From a bacterium (GTDB taxonomy: Bacteria; Spirochaetota; Leptospiria; Leptospirales; Leptonemataceae), in contig JANSYA010000001.1 of NCBI GenBank assembly GCA_024742665.1, forward strand, positions 372,001-436,000: a stretch of 64,000 bases of DNA, given 5' to 3'. A model generated the notes under the pieces. It saw only the letters and a program-made list of their open reading frames with translations. It was not told the DNA's origin and did no database searches. Below are positions 43,297 to 55,800 of this stretch, piece after piece (within the stretch, counting starts at the first letter, position 1; each line of letters starts with the position of its first letter). The translations under genes and the position numbers were made by a program.

Positions 43297-44361
43297 TCAG
43301 GTGCTGGCAATGAATTCCAGGATGCGATCGGCGGTCCAGTCAGGAAATTCCATCGGGAAAAAGTGCGATCCGCTTTCATGGCGCAACCCCCGGGACTCCG
43401 GATGATTGCGCGTCAAAATACGCCTGGCGCGGTCGGGGCAGACCTGGCCATTCGCCGCCTGGATCACGAGAGCGGGCGTCGTGACGCTCTTGTGATATTT
43501 CCAGTGGCCGGCCCTCAGGGTGCGGAAGATGCGCGCTTCGATCGCCGGCGGCAGCACCAGTTCGTACTGCCCGTCGTCTCGAAGGCGCAGGGCGTATCGC
43601 AGGTACGCGTCGTACACGTCCTGTCGCCAGTTCATAAACGCGGGATGCATGCGATAGCTGCGCGCGACGATTTTCAGGGACTTAAACACCCGCCTGCGAT
43701 TCTCCGCGGCCTTCGCCATCGGATTCGGCAGAAAGCGGAGCAGCTGCACGAGAAAGGGCGTGAACACGGTCGGGTCCAGCAGGCACAGGGATTCGACGAC
43801 GGTCCGCGCCGCGCCGGATTCCTTCGTATTTCGAGCGCCCCCCGGATCCCCGGCGCCGCCGGAAATCGCGGCCGCCTGTGAGGGACTGCAGGCCGGGGAC
43901 GAATCCTGCAGTGCCGCCGCGGCCAGGAGCGACGACGCCCCGCCCAGGCTGTGGCCGATCAATCGCACCCGGTCGAGCTTCAAATGCGCGAGCAGCGTCA
44001 GGGCCTGGTCGCGAAAATAAAACCAGTCGTCGAAGGCGCCGGCAGGTTCGTCGGAGTTCCCGTGACCGGCGAAGTCCAGCGTATAGACAGTATAGCCGGC
44101 GTCGGCGATTTTCCGCAGCAGCGGCGTATACGTCAGACCGGCGTAGCCGTTTGCGTGCAGCCAGAGCAGCGGAGCCGCGTCGTCTCGGGCCCTGCCAGAG
44201 GAAGGATCGAAGCGATAGTAGGCCAGTCGGCGATCCTGAAACGATAGGAACTGTGGTTGCGGGTAATCAGACTGCACGGTCAGTCTATGGTGGATGGAGC
44301 TCCAGGGTGCAATCTCTTTTCTGAGGGGTTCGCCAGGCGCTGTAAATTGAAGCAGCAGCAA
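43297..44361 (-). CDS. Alpha/beta hydrolase with low-complexity insert
   Basis: Up to 354 residues; the true start may be further in, as the first 28 residues are not family-like. LLWLHANGYAGLTY is the oxyanion-hole region, DFAGHGNSDEP the strand-4 region, and IGHSLGGASSLLAAA carries the nucleophile Ser. The acid is probably in the AANGQVCPDRAR region, and the His in HESGSHFFPMEFP. Right after the nucleophile helix sits an insert of about 35 residues (SPSQAAAISGGAGDPGGA and on) absent from typical members. Substrate unknown. Confidence 0.85.
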   Translation of the reverse strand: MLLLQFTAPGEPLRKEIAPWSSIHHRLTVQSDYPQPQFLSFQDRRLAYYRFDPSSGRARDDAAPLLWLHANGYAGLTYTPLLRKIADAGYTVYTLDFAGHGNSDEPAGAFDDWFYFRDQALTLLAHLKLDRVRLIGHSLGGASSLLAAAALQDSSPACSPSQAAAISGGAGDPGGARNTKESGAARTVVESLCLLDPTVFTPFLVQLLRFLPNPMAKAAENRRRVFKSLKIVARSYRMHPAFMNWRQDVYDAYLRYALRLRDDGQYELVLPPAIEARIFRTLRAGHWKYHKSVTTPALVIQAANGQVCPDRARRILTRNHPESRGLRHESGSHFFPMEFPDWTADRILEFIAST

Positions 44362-44627
44362 TGGATTATGTCACATTTGCGGATTCTGCATAATTTACCA
44401 ACAGGTGACTCCCCCGAATCTCAAGCAAATGCCCTGAGAAGAGCAAGCTGCGACGCGATTTTCACTCCTGTATTGAATGCCTTATTTTTGAGCAGGCCGA
44501 AAGAAAAAAATATGTATGAAAATTGGGCAGTAAAATTTCTACGTCTATATAGTTAGCATATTGTCCAGTCTGTTTGATGCGGGTCTCCGGCAGACAGACG
44601 GGCAGATGGGCTGATGCGAGGTCCACT

Positions 44628-46739
44628 ATGAACAATGAAATTACACAGGGCGAGGCTCTGAATTTCATCAGCAGCATTACCAGCGGGATGAACCAGAACG
44701 ACGATCCGGAGAGTGTTCTGGATCAAATCCTGTCCGCCTGCATTCAGGTCGCAGCGGCCGAGTCCGGCAGTATTATGTTGGTCGAGCCGGGCCGTGAGTA
44801 TTTGCACGTGCGCGCTTCGCGGGGATTGACCGCGGACAGCGGCTCTCTGCGTCTGCGAGTGGGTGAAGGCGTTATGGGCTGGGTAGCCGCTCACGGCAAG
44901 CCGCGGATCGTAAACGACGCGCGATCGGAAACCGATTACGTGCAGGTCAAAGAGGGATTGCTGGCGGAGCTCGCTGTGCCGATGATCGTCGGCGATACCG
45001 TGGTCGGGGTGCTCTCAGTGGACTCGAGCCGGGACAACGCCTTTCATGAAAGTCACAAGGACTTCCTGTCGATCATGGCCAACCTGGCCGCCAAGATTTT
45101 CGTGAACCTGCGAGACAATCGACTGCTGAAAACGCGCGATCGTTTTCACCGCGTGATGATCGAAATCTCGCGCGTGGTCTCCGCTTCCCTGCGATTAGAA
45201 GACGTCTTTCGCCAGATTATGGCGATCACCGAGAAAGCCTTTCGTTTCCATCGCAGCACTCTTCTATTATACGATCGCGAAGCCGGCCGCTTGAATGTGG
45301 CCGCGGCGGTCGGCGCCGATCCTAAAGATGTCGACAAAGTCAGTTACGCCCCGGGCGAAGGCGTGAGCGGTCAGGTCTTTCTGAATAAGAAGCCGGTATT
45401 TATCCCCTCGGTTCGCAAAGAACCCGATTTTTTGAATCGCATGCAGCTGGTCGTCGATTCCGACGACATCGGTTTCTTTTGCTGTCCGATTTTACAGGGC
45501 ACCGAAGTCGTCGGCGTCTTTTCGACGTTCACCAGCCAGCCGGACGGAATCGAGCCCGAGTCCCTGCTTGAATTTTTGGAAATCGTCGTTTCGTTTATAT
45601 CGCAGGCGATTACGATTCAGCAGCTGGTGAAAGACGAGACCCGCGTCGTAGTTTTTGAAAATATTCAGTTAAAGCGCGAATTGTCCGGGCGCTACCAGTT
45701 CGGCAGCTTGATCGGGCGTTCGCCGAATATGATCAAGCTCTTCGAAAAGGCCCGGATCATCGCCGATTCGCGCGCGTCCGTCTTGCTGACCGGCGAATCC
45801 GGCACCGGTAAAGAGCTGATCGCTTCGGCGATTCATTATAACAGTCCGCGCCGCGAAGGGCCCTTCGTGAAAATCAACTGCGCCGCCATTCCCGAAAATC
45901 TGCTCGAAAGCGAACTCTTCGGCCATCGCAAGGGCGCTTTCACGGGCGCCGTCGCGGATAAAAAAGGAAAATTCGAAGTCGCCGACGGCGGCACGATCTT
46001 TCTCGATGAAATCGGCGAGCTGGATTTGAATCTCCAGAGCAAACTCCTGCGAGTTTTACAGGAGCGCGAAGTCGAGCCCGTGGGCGGTCGTACGCGCCAG
46101 GTGGATATTCGGGTGATCGCGGCGACGAACGCGGATCTGGAAGTGCAAATTCAACAGAAGAAATTTCGCGCGGATTTATACTATCGATTGAACGTGATCC
46201 ATTTGCGAATTCCGCCGCTATCGGAGCGCAAAGAAGATATACTATTGCTCGTGCAGCACTTTCTGGAAAAGTACAACGCCGAAAACGAAAAGAAGATTAC
46301 CGGCATTTCGCCCGAGGCCATTCAGCTGCTGGAAAACTACGACTGGCCGGGAAATATTCGCCAGCTGGAGAACGTCATCGAGCGCGCGGTCGTGCTCAGT
46401 CAGCGCGAAGTGCTGACCGTCGAAGACTTTCAGGATTCCACGCTGCCCTTTCGGGATCTCCGGGCCACCGCCATCGAGAAGCGCCGGGAAGCCGTCGCCA
46501 TCGAAGCGGTGGACGCGGGCGACGACGTCGACTGGCCGGAACGCAATCTGCCGCCGGAAGAGCACCTCAGCGAAATCGAAGGCCGCGTTTATCAGGTCGT
46601 AATCTCGGAAGTCGAGAAACGCCTGATCGTAATGGCCCTCAAGAAATTTCGTTACACGAAAACCCAGGCGGCTCGCTACCTGGGCATCAACCGCAACACG
46701 CTGGATAAGAAGATCCGGGAATTGAGTATTGATTACTAG
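44628..46739 (+). CDS. Sigma-54-dependent transcriptional activator with two GAF domains
   Basis: 703 residues from ATG 44628. GAF domain 1 is at about 15-165 and GAF 2 at about 180-335; no receiver domain, so a small molecule or redox signal is likely, as in NifA/FhlA-type activators. The AAA+ domain has Walker A GESGTGKE (about 389), the sigma-54 contact loop GAFTGA (about 436), Walker B IFLDEIGE and the arginine-finger region. A Fis-type HTH ends the protein (TKTQAARYLGINRNTLDKKI). The intact GAFTGA means it should open sigma-54 promoters; one such promoter lies in this window before hsp20. Confidence 0.95.
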   Translation: MNNEITQGEALNFISSITSGMNQNDDPESVLDQILSACIQVAAAESGSIMLVEPGREYLHVRASRGLTADSGSLRLRVGEGVMGWVAAHGKPRIVNDARSETDYVQVKEGLLAELAVPMIVGDTVVGVLSVDSSRDNAFHESHKDFLSIMANLAAKIFVNLRDNRLLKTRDRFHRVMIEISRVVSASLRLEDVFRQIMAITEKAFRFHRSTLLLYDREAGRLNVAAAVGADPKDVDKVSYAPGEGVSGQVFLNKKPVFIPSVRKEPDFLNRMQLVVDSDDIGFFCCPILQGTEVVGVFSTFTSQPDGIEPESLLEFLEIVVSFISQAITIQQLVKDETRVVVFENIQLKRELSGRYQFGSLIGRSPNMIKLFEKARIIADSRASVLLTGESGTGKELIASAIHYNSPRREGPFVKINCAAIPENLLESELFGHRKGAFTGAVADKKGKFEVADGGTIFLDEIGELDLNLQSKLLRVLQEREVEPVGGRTRQVDIRVIAATNADLEVQIQQKKFRADLYYRLNVIHLRIPPLSERKEDILLLVQHFLEKYNAENEKKITGISPEAIQLLENYDWPGNIRQLENVIERAVVLSQREVLTVEDFQDSTLPFRDLRATAIEKRREAVAIEAVDAGDDVDWPERNLPPEEHLSEIEGRVYQVVISEVEKRLIVMALKKFRYTKTQAARYLGINRNTLDKKIRELSIDY

Positions 46740-46821
46740 CGTCTGTGAATTTATTCACAGACGCGCAACTCCGCCGAAGGCGGAGCAAATCCTAAAGCAT
46801 GTCAGGCAGAGCCTGGCATGC
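46740..46821. terminator. Three consecutive hairpins between convergent genes
   Basis: CGTCTGTGAAT-TT-ATTCACAGACG (46740-46763, perfect), CTCCGCC-GAA-GGCGGAG (46769-46785, perfect) and GCATGTCAGGC-AGA-GCCTGGCATGC (46797-46821, one wobble). They separate the sigma-54 activator from the giant lipoprotein gene and probably end both transcripts. The layout mirrors the hairpin trio after tmRNA. Confidence 0.75.
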
Positions 46822-46847
46822 GAACTCCGGGACCGGGCCCGATCCGC

Positions 46848-49800
46848 TCACTCTTTTAAGAAGTTCGAAGTCACCAGACGATATTGAAAGTTGCCGCCGC
46901 CTTCCCGGCGCAGATTAAAGGCCGCGGCCAGAAACCTGCGATAGATGGCGCGTGATGGTATGGAGCGGCTGTAGTACTGGCGCAGGAAGCGCGCGTGATC
47001 CAGAGACGTGGGCATACGAACCGTCACCACGCCCGGCCCCTGCAAACGCGCGCCCAGGTGCGCGAGCAAATAATTGTACGTATCAACTTCCGTCGCGGGA
47101 TCGAGAGTCAGGCGATTGCCCGTGAAAAACCAGGCGCTTGCATCGGCGGACTCTTCGCCGAGATCCGGCATAGACTGCGGAGTGGCCAGGCCGAAGAGCT
47201 GTCGCGGCGCGCCGCTGCGTTTCGTCGTGGCGCCCAGGCTCAAGCGTTCCATCGTCTCGAGACGTTCGAAAAAGAGCGCATCGGTCGGGTTGCGATAATC
47301 GGGACGGCGGTCCGTGGATTCCGCCGCGACCGCTCGCACGCGAAATTCTTCGCTGAATTCCCAGCCGCCGATCAGCGGGGGATGCGAAGCCGCCGCCATG
47401 CTGCGCGGATTCAAAACTTGAAACAGGCGGTCGCCGCGCTCGGGCGCAATCGGTGCGAGGGCGTGGACTTCGCTCAGCCAGTAGTACGTAATGCCGGACT
47501 GGCCGAGACCGAACATCGCGCGATACTGTCTGGAAAGCTCTTCGCGCAAATCGTCGACGATCATTCCGGCGCGCTCTCGGATCAGGTACTGGTGCATGCG
47601 GCCGCGCAGAAATCGTCCGGTGGGTTTCAGGCGCACTCCCTGCAGGCTGCGATCGCGGTAGGTCAGGCGAATGGCGCGCTCGGGGCTGTCGATCAGAGCG
47701 ACGAAATTCTGACCTTTCGGCAGGCGCTTTAAAAGCTTCTCAACGACGGGCGTATATACGGGCGTCGCGGTCTTCGCCTGCAGGCGTCGCGCGGTCTGAT
47801 AATTGCCGTACTCCTGTTGATAAAAACCGATGTCGAGCAGCGCCTTCCATTTTTCGGCGGCGATGGCCCGCGCTCTGAGAATCCCCAGGGCGATCGGGAC
47901 TTCCGCGCGAACGCTCGCCTGCGCGTCCCCGGCGAGAATCGTCGTCTGGAGCTGTGCGAAATTCTCCGGCGCGAATTCGCGAGGCAAGCTGGTGTACAGA
48001 TCGACGATGCGCTGCTGGTCGGCTTTGTTTAGATCCGAATGCCATTTTTTAATCAGGCGTTCGCGCCACTGTTGATCGCGTCTTTTGCGTGCGGCTTCGC
48101 TCTCTTCGCGCTGCCAGGAGCTGCCGTTGTTTCTCAGGAGCGGAATCATATCCGCGGCGTGCATTGCCGTTCCCAATCTGGCCAGGCGCAGCCGCAGCCC
48201 CGGGTTTGGAATGGAGTCGTCGGCAAGATCGACGCAGGTTTGTAAATAGCGTCGAGAGCTGTTGAAATCCTGCGCTCGTAAAAAGGATTCCGCCGTGCTC
48301 AGGGCCATACGCAAAGCCCGGTTCAGACTGACTGCGCGTTCAACGCGGATTAGATTCTCCAGCATGCGCGCGATTTGCAGTTCCGGATCGTAAATAATAT
48401 TTGCGATCAGCAGTTCGAAGATCATGCCGCGTTCGAGACGGCTCACGCTGGTGTACGCGTTTGCGCCGGCTTCGAGGCTTACGTTTGAAATATCCAGGAT
48501 ATTCGCCGGCTGGCCGCTGGAATACAGGCGCCACTGTTCAAAGAGTCGCAGACGAAATTTCGCCAGAGCGAGTTTGTTGCGCCGTCGCAGTTCTTCTTCG
48601 ATCGATTGCGCATGCTCTTCGTACCCGCGCCAGTCGCCCTGATATGCCAGGTGCAGCGCTTCCAGAGTGTCGTCCTCCGCCTGACTGAAGTCGACCGCCG
48701 TCGGTCGCGGTCGTGCCGGACGCCCGGGCTGCGACACGTTCAGCAGATGTTCATCGACTTCGTTTTCGTATTGGGCGAGTCGGGCCTCGCTTCGGGTCGA
48801 AGGCCGCTGCGCCAGTTCGCGGCCCAGCTGGCGCGCCGCGCCGTGCTGCGAATGTTTGATTAGGTCGTCGAGGAATTCGGTCGCGTCGGGGCTCGCGACG
48901 ATTTGACGATAGACGCGGGAGAAATCTTTCGTAAAGCGTCGGTTCTCACGAGAGCCGTCCCCGTACTCGACGGACTTCAGACGCGCCCGAAAGCTCAGCA
49001 GTGCGTTCTTGCGAATGATTTCCGCTTTGCGATCGGGGAATCGATCGATATAGGCGCTGAGATATTTTCGCGCGACGTGCGGCAAATTTTCGACCAGCAG
49101 CGTTTCGATGGCTGTATCGTAAATGCGCGGCAGTTTTACGGCGTTATTGGAATACCGGGCGAGCAGGCGATCGAAGCGGGCCGTTCGATTCGCGCCGCGA
49201 TTGTTGCGATTCTCCCGCACCTGAATGCGAGCCTGGCCGAGATCGTTTTCGAATCGCAGGAGCGTTTCCTGCGGGTGAGATTGAATATAGGACTCGGCCA
49301 GGGCGTAGCCGGTCTTCGCGATTTCTAACTCGCCCCGGTCTTCGGCGGCTTCCGCCGCCTGGCGCGCCTGGACGTGTTTTTGCAGCAGGACGTCGTAGAA
49401 ATTGCGGCGCAGGTGCCCGCTGGAGCCGAAGACTCGCTTCGCGTACATCGTATAAGCTTCCGTTCCGCGTGCCTTAAGGATTTGATGCACGGTTTCCCGG
49501 CCGGGCTGTTCGCTGCGGAGCTCGCGTAATTCCTCTTCGGCTTCCAGAGCTTCCTGTGATTTTCGATCGGCGTCGCCCGAATCTTTCGCGCCCGGCGGAC
49601 CGTACTCAGCGAGGCGGTCGATGTCGGCGAGAGCTTCCGTCGCCTCATCGTTATCGGCGGAAGTTCCGATGAAAGCCACGGTGCCGGTGCCCGTCGCTCG
49701 CAGGACTTCGTAGATTCCGGCGTCGCGCCGGTAATTTGCACGGCCCGTGAGCGTTCCCGGAGATGATGACCCGGCGAAACTTTCGGAAGTCTCGGGGCGA

Positions 49801-52800
49801 CTGACGAAAGCCAGGCTGGTATGACGTTCGTCGGCGATCCAACCGCGCGGATCAAAGAGATTCTTTTCGCCGGCCGGGAACAGAGCGTTGGTTTCCCAGG
49901 CGCGCAGGCCGATTACGTCCGCCTGCTGATCGCGAACCCGGTCGCTGTTATAAACCAGACCTGTGCGCACGTTTAGCAAATTGAGATTTTCGCTGCGCGC
50001 GATGGGGTCGCCGCGGTCCAGGAATCCGGCGAAGCTATCGGTGAGTCGCGTGCTGTAGGCCGGACGATCCTGTCCGGTCGCTGTAGCGATCATTCCGGCG
50101 ACATCCAGATTGTACAGCAGGGGATCTGAAATCACAAACTGTTCGTTTGCCGCGCGTCCTCGAAAGCAAGAGCGGCCCAATGTGCGCACCGCGTTTGTGA
50201 TGGCGGCGGATCCGGTCGCTTGCGGCTCCGCCCCGTCGATTGATTGTGTATTCAGCGGGATGCGAGTGAAGCGCGCCGCGGGGCCGCGAAAGCACCAAGC
50301 GGATACGGCGGTCTGCGGACCCGCGCTATAAAAGAGGCGCAGCAGGCTCTGGTCGGCGCGCAGTCGCGGAGCCGAAGCGGTCTTTTCGACAGATTGCAGC
50401 AGGGCTCCGGTAAAGGCGCGCAGTCGCGGACGCGCCGCGGACATGCGGGCGAGGGCCGCGTTCATTCGTTCGCGGGTCTCCCGTTTGCGCTCGGTGATTT
50501 TCGCGAAGGGCTTGCGTTGTATCCGCAGCAGCGACTCGGTATCGTCCAGTTGCAGCAGCAGAGACCGCGACTGTCGGACCAGGTTGTAGTCGTTCTGAAA
50601 GCCCGCCTGGCGAAACTCAAGCGGATTGCGATAGAACTGCCAGCTTAGATAATTCTCCCAGCGCTGTTCCAGCAATTGCAGTGCGCGTTTCGATTGGCCC
50701 TGGCGAATATAGAAATCCGCCGCGGATTCGAAAAACGGATTCGCATTTCGGCGAATGCGAGAATAAACCTGGGGATTATCGGATAGCAGCTTCGCTCCGG
50801 CTGCGAAGTTGACGGACGCCTGTTCGCGATCTTCCGGGCGACCGTAGACTGCATGAAGTTCGTCATAGACTTCCGCAAGGACGCCGTGGGCCAGCCACTC
50901 TTCGCGGATTAAATTAAATTCATATGCGTCTTCGATGATGCCGCGCAGAGCGCTGCGAGCTTGTTGAAGACGTCCGGCCGTGCGCAGGGTGCGGGCGCGA
51001 TTGATGCGAATGCGCAGCGCTTGCTGTCCGCTCGGATTGGCGCTTTGAAAAACGCCCAGGGCGTCGTCGTAGCGGGAGACGGCGCGGTTCAGGTCCGCGT
51101 ACGCCAGGTCGAGAGCCGCGCGCGAAGTCGCCTGGCCGAGGCGCAGGCGGCCCAGATAAAAATATAGCGTGCCTTCGATCGATAGAATATCGAGCAGCTG
51201 CTGATTGAGTTTTTGCTGGAGAGCCTGGCCGTCGCGTTCTTCGTCGAACTCGTAATCGGGTACTTCCGCCGTGCGCGCGGCGATGAATTGTTCGCGCAGC
51301 TCGTCGCGATAGTTCTCGCGAAAGTTCTCGATCTCTTCCAGGCCGTCTGTAATCTCTTCGACGGCGTCTTCAGGCGATTGCGCGGACCCGGCGAGATTGT
51401 ACGATTGGTTTTCAGCGGCCTCGACTCCCGCGAAGAGCGCCTTGAAATAATTATAATAGTTCTGGCGGAAACTCTGAAGAAAATCGAAATCCCTGGAGCG
51501 GTCGGCCGCTTCGCGAAAGACTTCCGCCGCTTCCGAGAATTCTCCGGCGCGGTAGTGGTTCAGGGCTTCCTGGTTCAGTGTCGCGACGAATCCCTGGCGA
51601 CCCAGACGAACGTCCATGTCCTTCGCCTGGAATGCCTGGCGTCGCTGCCGTAAAAGATACGAAGCGCCTTCCAGATCTCCCTGCTGAATTCGATTTTCCA
51701 ACTGCACTCCGAGAGACAGGTGATACTGACGCAGAGGCGAAAAACCGTACGGCGTGCGGCCTTCGCCGATAATACTGAAGTCTTCGCCGTACGGCAAAAT
51801 ACATCCCAGGGCGCGGCCTCCCAGAGTCTGTGGTTCGTAGCGTAAATCGTTGCGAGTCAATCCGCGATCTCGGGCGTAACGGCCGGCCTGCAAGGCTCGC
51901 GCGTCGGATTCGCCGTAGTTGCGCTGACTCTGGTGGGCCAGCGCGATAAAATTCATCAGGCTCGCTCGTTCGACGACCGCCGGCCCGCCGCTCGTCGCCT
52001 CTTCGCCGAAAAAGCCCGTATCGTTGCCCCTTCCGTCCGCGTTTTCGTACAGACGCAAGATCGCGTCCTGATAAAATAAAACCGCTTCGTCGGGGCGGCC
52101 TGCTTCCCAATGGGCCAGGCCGATCATCGCTGCGATGAGCGCCATCTTCAGGCGGACTTCTTCGCTCTGTTCCAGAATGTCTTTGAGTTTCTGCCGTTGA
52201 ATCCGGCGCTCCTGCATCGAATCTTCCGTCGCATTTTGAGAAGTCGCCAGCACATAGTTCAGCGTCGAGAAGCGTTCGTGCAGCGGTTTGCGTTCGGATT
52301 CGTCGTAGATATCGTAAGCTTTTTGCAGACGCCGCGCCGCTTCATCGAGGCGACCTTCGTAAAATAACGCGCGGCCCATATTAAAATGAAACAGAGCATG
52401 GCGGCGGTAGTTATCGAAAGGCGCGCTTTGATTCTTTCTGGCGGCTCGCTGTATATAGTTTTCAGATTTTTCGTAGTGTTCGGTCGCGCGCTGAAAATTC
52501 AACAGCTTGAAATAGTTGTTCGCCAGATTCAGGTGGAGGTTGCCGGTCGCCTGATCGGGAGCTTCCCCTTCGACTTTCTGCAAAGCCTGCCGAAACAGTT
52601 CTACGTTCGATTCGTACAGGTTCTCGGGAAAATAATTCTGATACAGATCCGCGTAAAAACGGCCGTCGCTGAGAGTCGCGGGGTTGGAGCGCGTGATATA
52701 ATAATAAATATTTTCAATAAAAGTGGGGACCGTCTGCACCGCTTCGCTTCGCCGATCGTCGATATACTGATACAGCCATCCCTGGAGCAGGTACGCGTCG

Positions 52801-55800
52801 ACGTTCAGGGGATCGACGTTCAATATATACTGGAGCAGATAATCGGCGTGTTTGAAATCCCGTAAGATTTCTTCTTTCTTCTCGATCAGGAGGCTCTGGG
52901 GCAGGCTCGCGCCTCCGCCCGGCGCCAGGCCGGTGAGCCCCTGGCGCGCAGCCGAGGCCTCTCGCTGTAAATTTTCATAAAAGGCTTCGCGTTCGGTATT
53001 CTTTTTGATCAGAATATAAGCGTAGCCGTACAGAAGCGACAGGTCGCCCACGTCGCTCGCGGTCTTTAAGGCCGAACGGTAGCCAAAGATTAATTCATCG
53101 TAAGTTTGCGAATCGTAGGGGTCGCTTTCCGAAACCAGCGCGACCAGGTCGGACTGATCGAGGACCAGGAGGTCTCGGGTGCGGGATTCCAGCAGGCGCT
53201 GGTTTTTTTCCGCGGCGATATTGATTTTCAAGCGCTGGTAATATACCGCTCGTTCTCGATACAATTCGCTCAGTACGCCGAGCTTCTTGATATTCAAGAA
53301 CATGATATTCAGAATGCTCGCGTTCGCATAGCTTGCGATGTACAGAAGGTCGGCCGCCGTGCGAGCCGATTTGATCGGGAACTCCGCGAAATTACGATTG
53401 TCCAGGCGTTCGTAGTTGTTCTGACAGAACTGGACGTAACGTTCGTCGTAGCTCGGTCCCAGGGAGACGAAAAGAATTCGGTTGCGCGAAGAGGGCTGGC
53501 AAAATTCATACAGCACGTCCATCTCAGTGCCGCCGATGTCGATCGGCGAATTCGTAACGGCGTCGATCGCCGCGCTGATCGTCGCTCCCAGGAGCACGCT
53601 TTCGTTTTCTTTGACCGTGGTTGAGATGTCGCGAGCCGTGCGCAGATACAGATTGATGAAGCTTTCGCTTTCTTCGATAATATCGATGAAGTCCTGGGTG
53701 TCGATGTCGACGCTCGTTTCGCGGGAATAGGCCCCGCCGTAGTTGAGCTTCGCCGCATAGGCTTCGCTGAAATTGCCGAGCTGTTCCTGGACGTACGAGG
53801 TGATTTGCCAGGCGCGGATATAAATCGAACGCCAGCCGTCGGCCACGGCCTGTCCGGCGGGCCCCGGAGGAACGCGAGCGAGAATCGCCGTGCTTTCGTT
53901 GAGGGCGTCGAGATAACGTTTGTCGTCGTACATCGCGCGCGCGCGGATCGTCAGCAGAGTCAGGCGCAGAAAATCGTCGAAGCGGGCCGGATCCTGATTG
54001 CGTTCGCGACCCAGAGTAAATTCCGCGAGTTCCAGGGCTTCCGCCGGAGAGCGCCGCTCATAATAAAAGTCGAAAAGATCGGAGTGAATCAGCTCCTGAG
54101 AACGGGCCTGGTTGCTCCGGCACTGTTCCACTTCGGCGGCCAGGGCGTCGCCTTCGTCCTGATTTTGCGGAGCTGTTCCGCAGGCCCGGGCGCGAATTTC
54201 TTTGAGCAGCGTGGAATAGGTTTCCGGAATCAGCGGCAGGCTTTTTAATTCGCTGGCGTCGCTCGCCGCTTTTATGCGTTCGAGATTCTCGCTCAATTCA
54301 AGGCGCGCCTGGCGCAGCATAGTCGCGTCGCGCAGGTGGTAGTCGGGAAAAGCTTCGTTCAGGGCGCTGATGCTCGCCAGAGCTGCGTCGTCGCGGCCGA
54401 GTTCGCTATAGCTGTCGGCGAGCAGCCTGTAGGCGGCGGCGAGCACGACCCGCGCTTCCGCGTCGGATGCGTACGGACTCCGGTCGGCCTGGATGGAGCT
54501 GATGAAATCGTTGATCAGTCCGGGAGCTTTATCGCGCTCCGCGCCTCTCAGCTTCGCCCGTCGAATTTGCAGCGCGGCGAAGGGGTTGCGTTGCTCTGCG
54601 CGTCGCGTGCTTTCGCGCAGCTCGTTGAGCTTCCAGGAGGATGTGCCGCGACTTTCATAAAATCGCAGGCGTTCCTGAGCGAGCAAACCTTCGTAAGCCA
54701 GGAATTCTTTCTGATCTCCGTAGTAGCGTTCGACGGCGTCGAGTGCGAGCACGAAGCGATCGGGATTTTGTTTCGCGTAGGTTTCGCGCAGTTCGTACTG
54801 GCGATGGATGTCCGGTTCGAGGGGAATGATTCCCCGCGGTCGCAGAAAATAAACGTTCACGCTGTTATAGAGGCGCGCCGCATACAACAGCACTCCCCCG
54901 ATAGTATCCGAATGCGTCGCGCCCAAAAGCGGCGCGCTCGCGTCGAGCAGCTGCCGTTCGCCGTGCGTTCTCGCGTTCTCCGGCTTCGTCGAAACGTCGT
55001 ACGCATATAAAGCGGCGCGATCTCCGCCGTCAATTCGGTCGTTGCGGTTGGTGTCTTTACGTATAGAGCTATAGTACAGAGTCAGGCCGGGCCGTAGTTC
55101 GTTCGTACGCGAATCGCGGCGGCGGCTCAAGATGGGATTCGCGTAAATATACGGCGAAGCGGAGTTAGCGCCGGGCGCCGCTGGCAGATCCAATTCGCGG
55201 ACCGTGGCGGGCACCAGGCGATTCGAACGCAGGTCGCCCAGATAAATCCGCCCGCCGGAGCTGTCGCGAAAGCTAATAAACACGAGTTCGCGGGACTCCG
55301 GGCCGAAGCGCGGTTGCACCCCGCCGCCTTCCGTTAAACGATAGAGCGCGATCGGCGTGGCCTCTTCCATCTCCAGCATCCAGACGTCGTAGTCTCCGGA
55401 GTTGCAGCGGTCCGTTGCGAAAGCGAGCAGGGTGCCGTTGTGATTCCAGACCGGGTCGGTTTCCGCGGCGTCGCCCAGACAGCGGGCGTTCATATTTTGC
55501 GCGGCGGCGAGTTCGGCGATAGCGGCGCTCAAGTCGACGGAATCCTCCCAGAGATCTTCAGGGGGCACGCCGTCGAGGGTGTTCTCGATGACTTCGGTCG
55601 CGTTGATGGTGACGATGCGCAGGTCGCCGCGCGGATCCTGATCTTCCGTAACGAAAACCAGGCGGTCGCCCGGCGGAGTGATCGCGGGTTTGTACTGCTC
55701 GGCGGGATGTTTGATCAGAGGAACGTTTACGGTCTTGCCCAAATCGCGAATCCAGATGTCTCCGGAGCCGAGCACATTCGATGTATAAAACATGTGGCCG

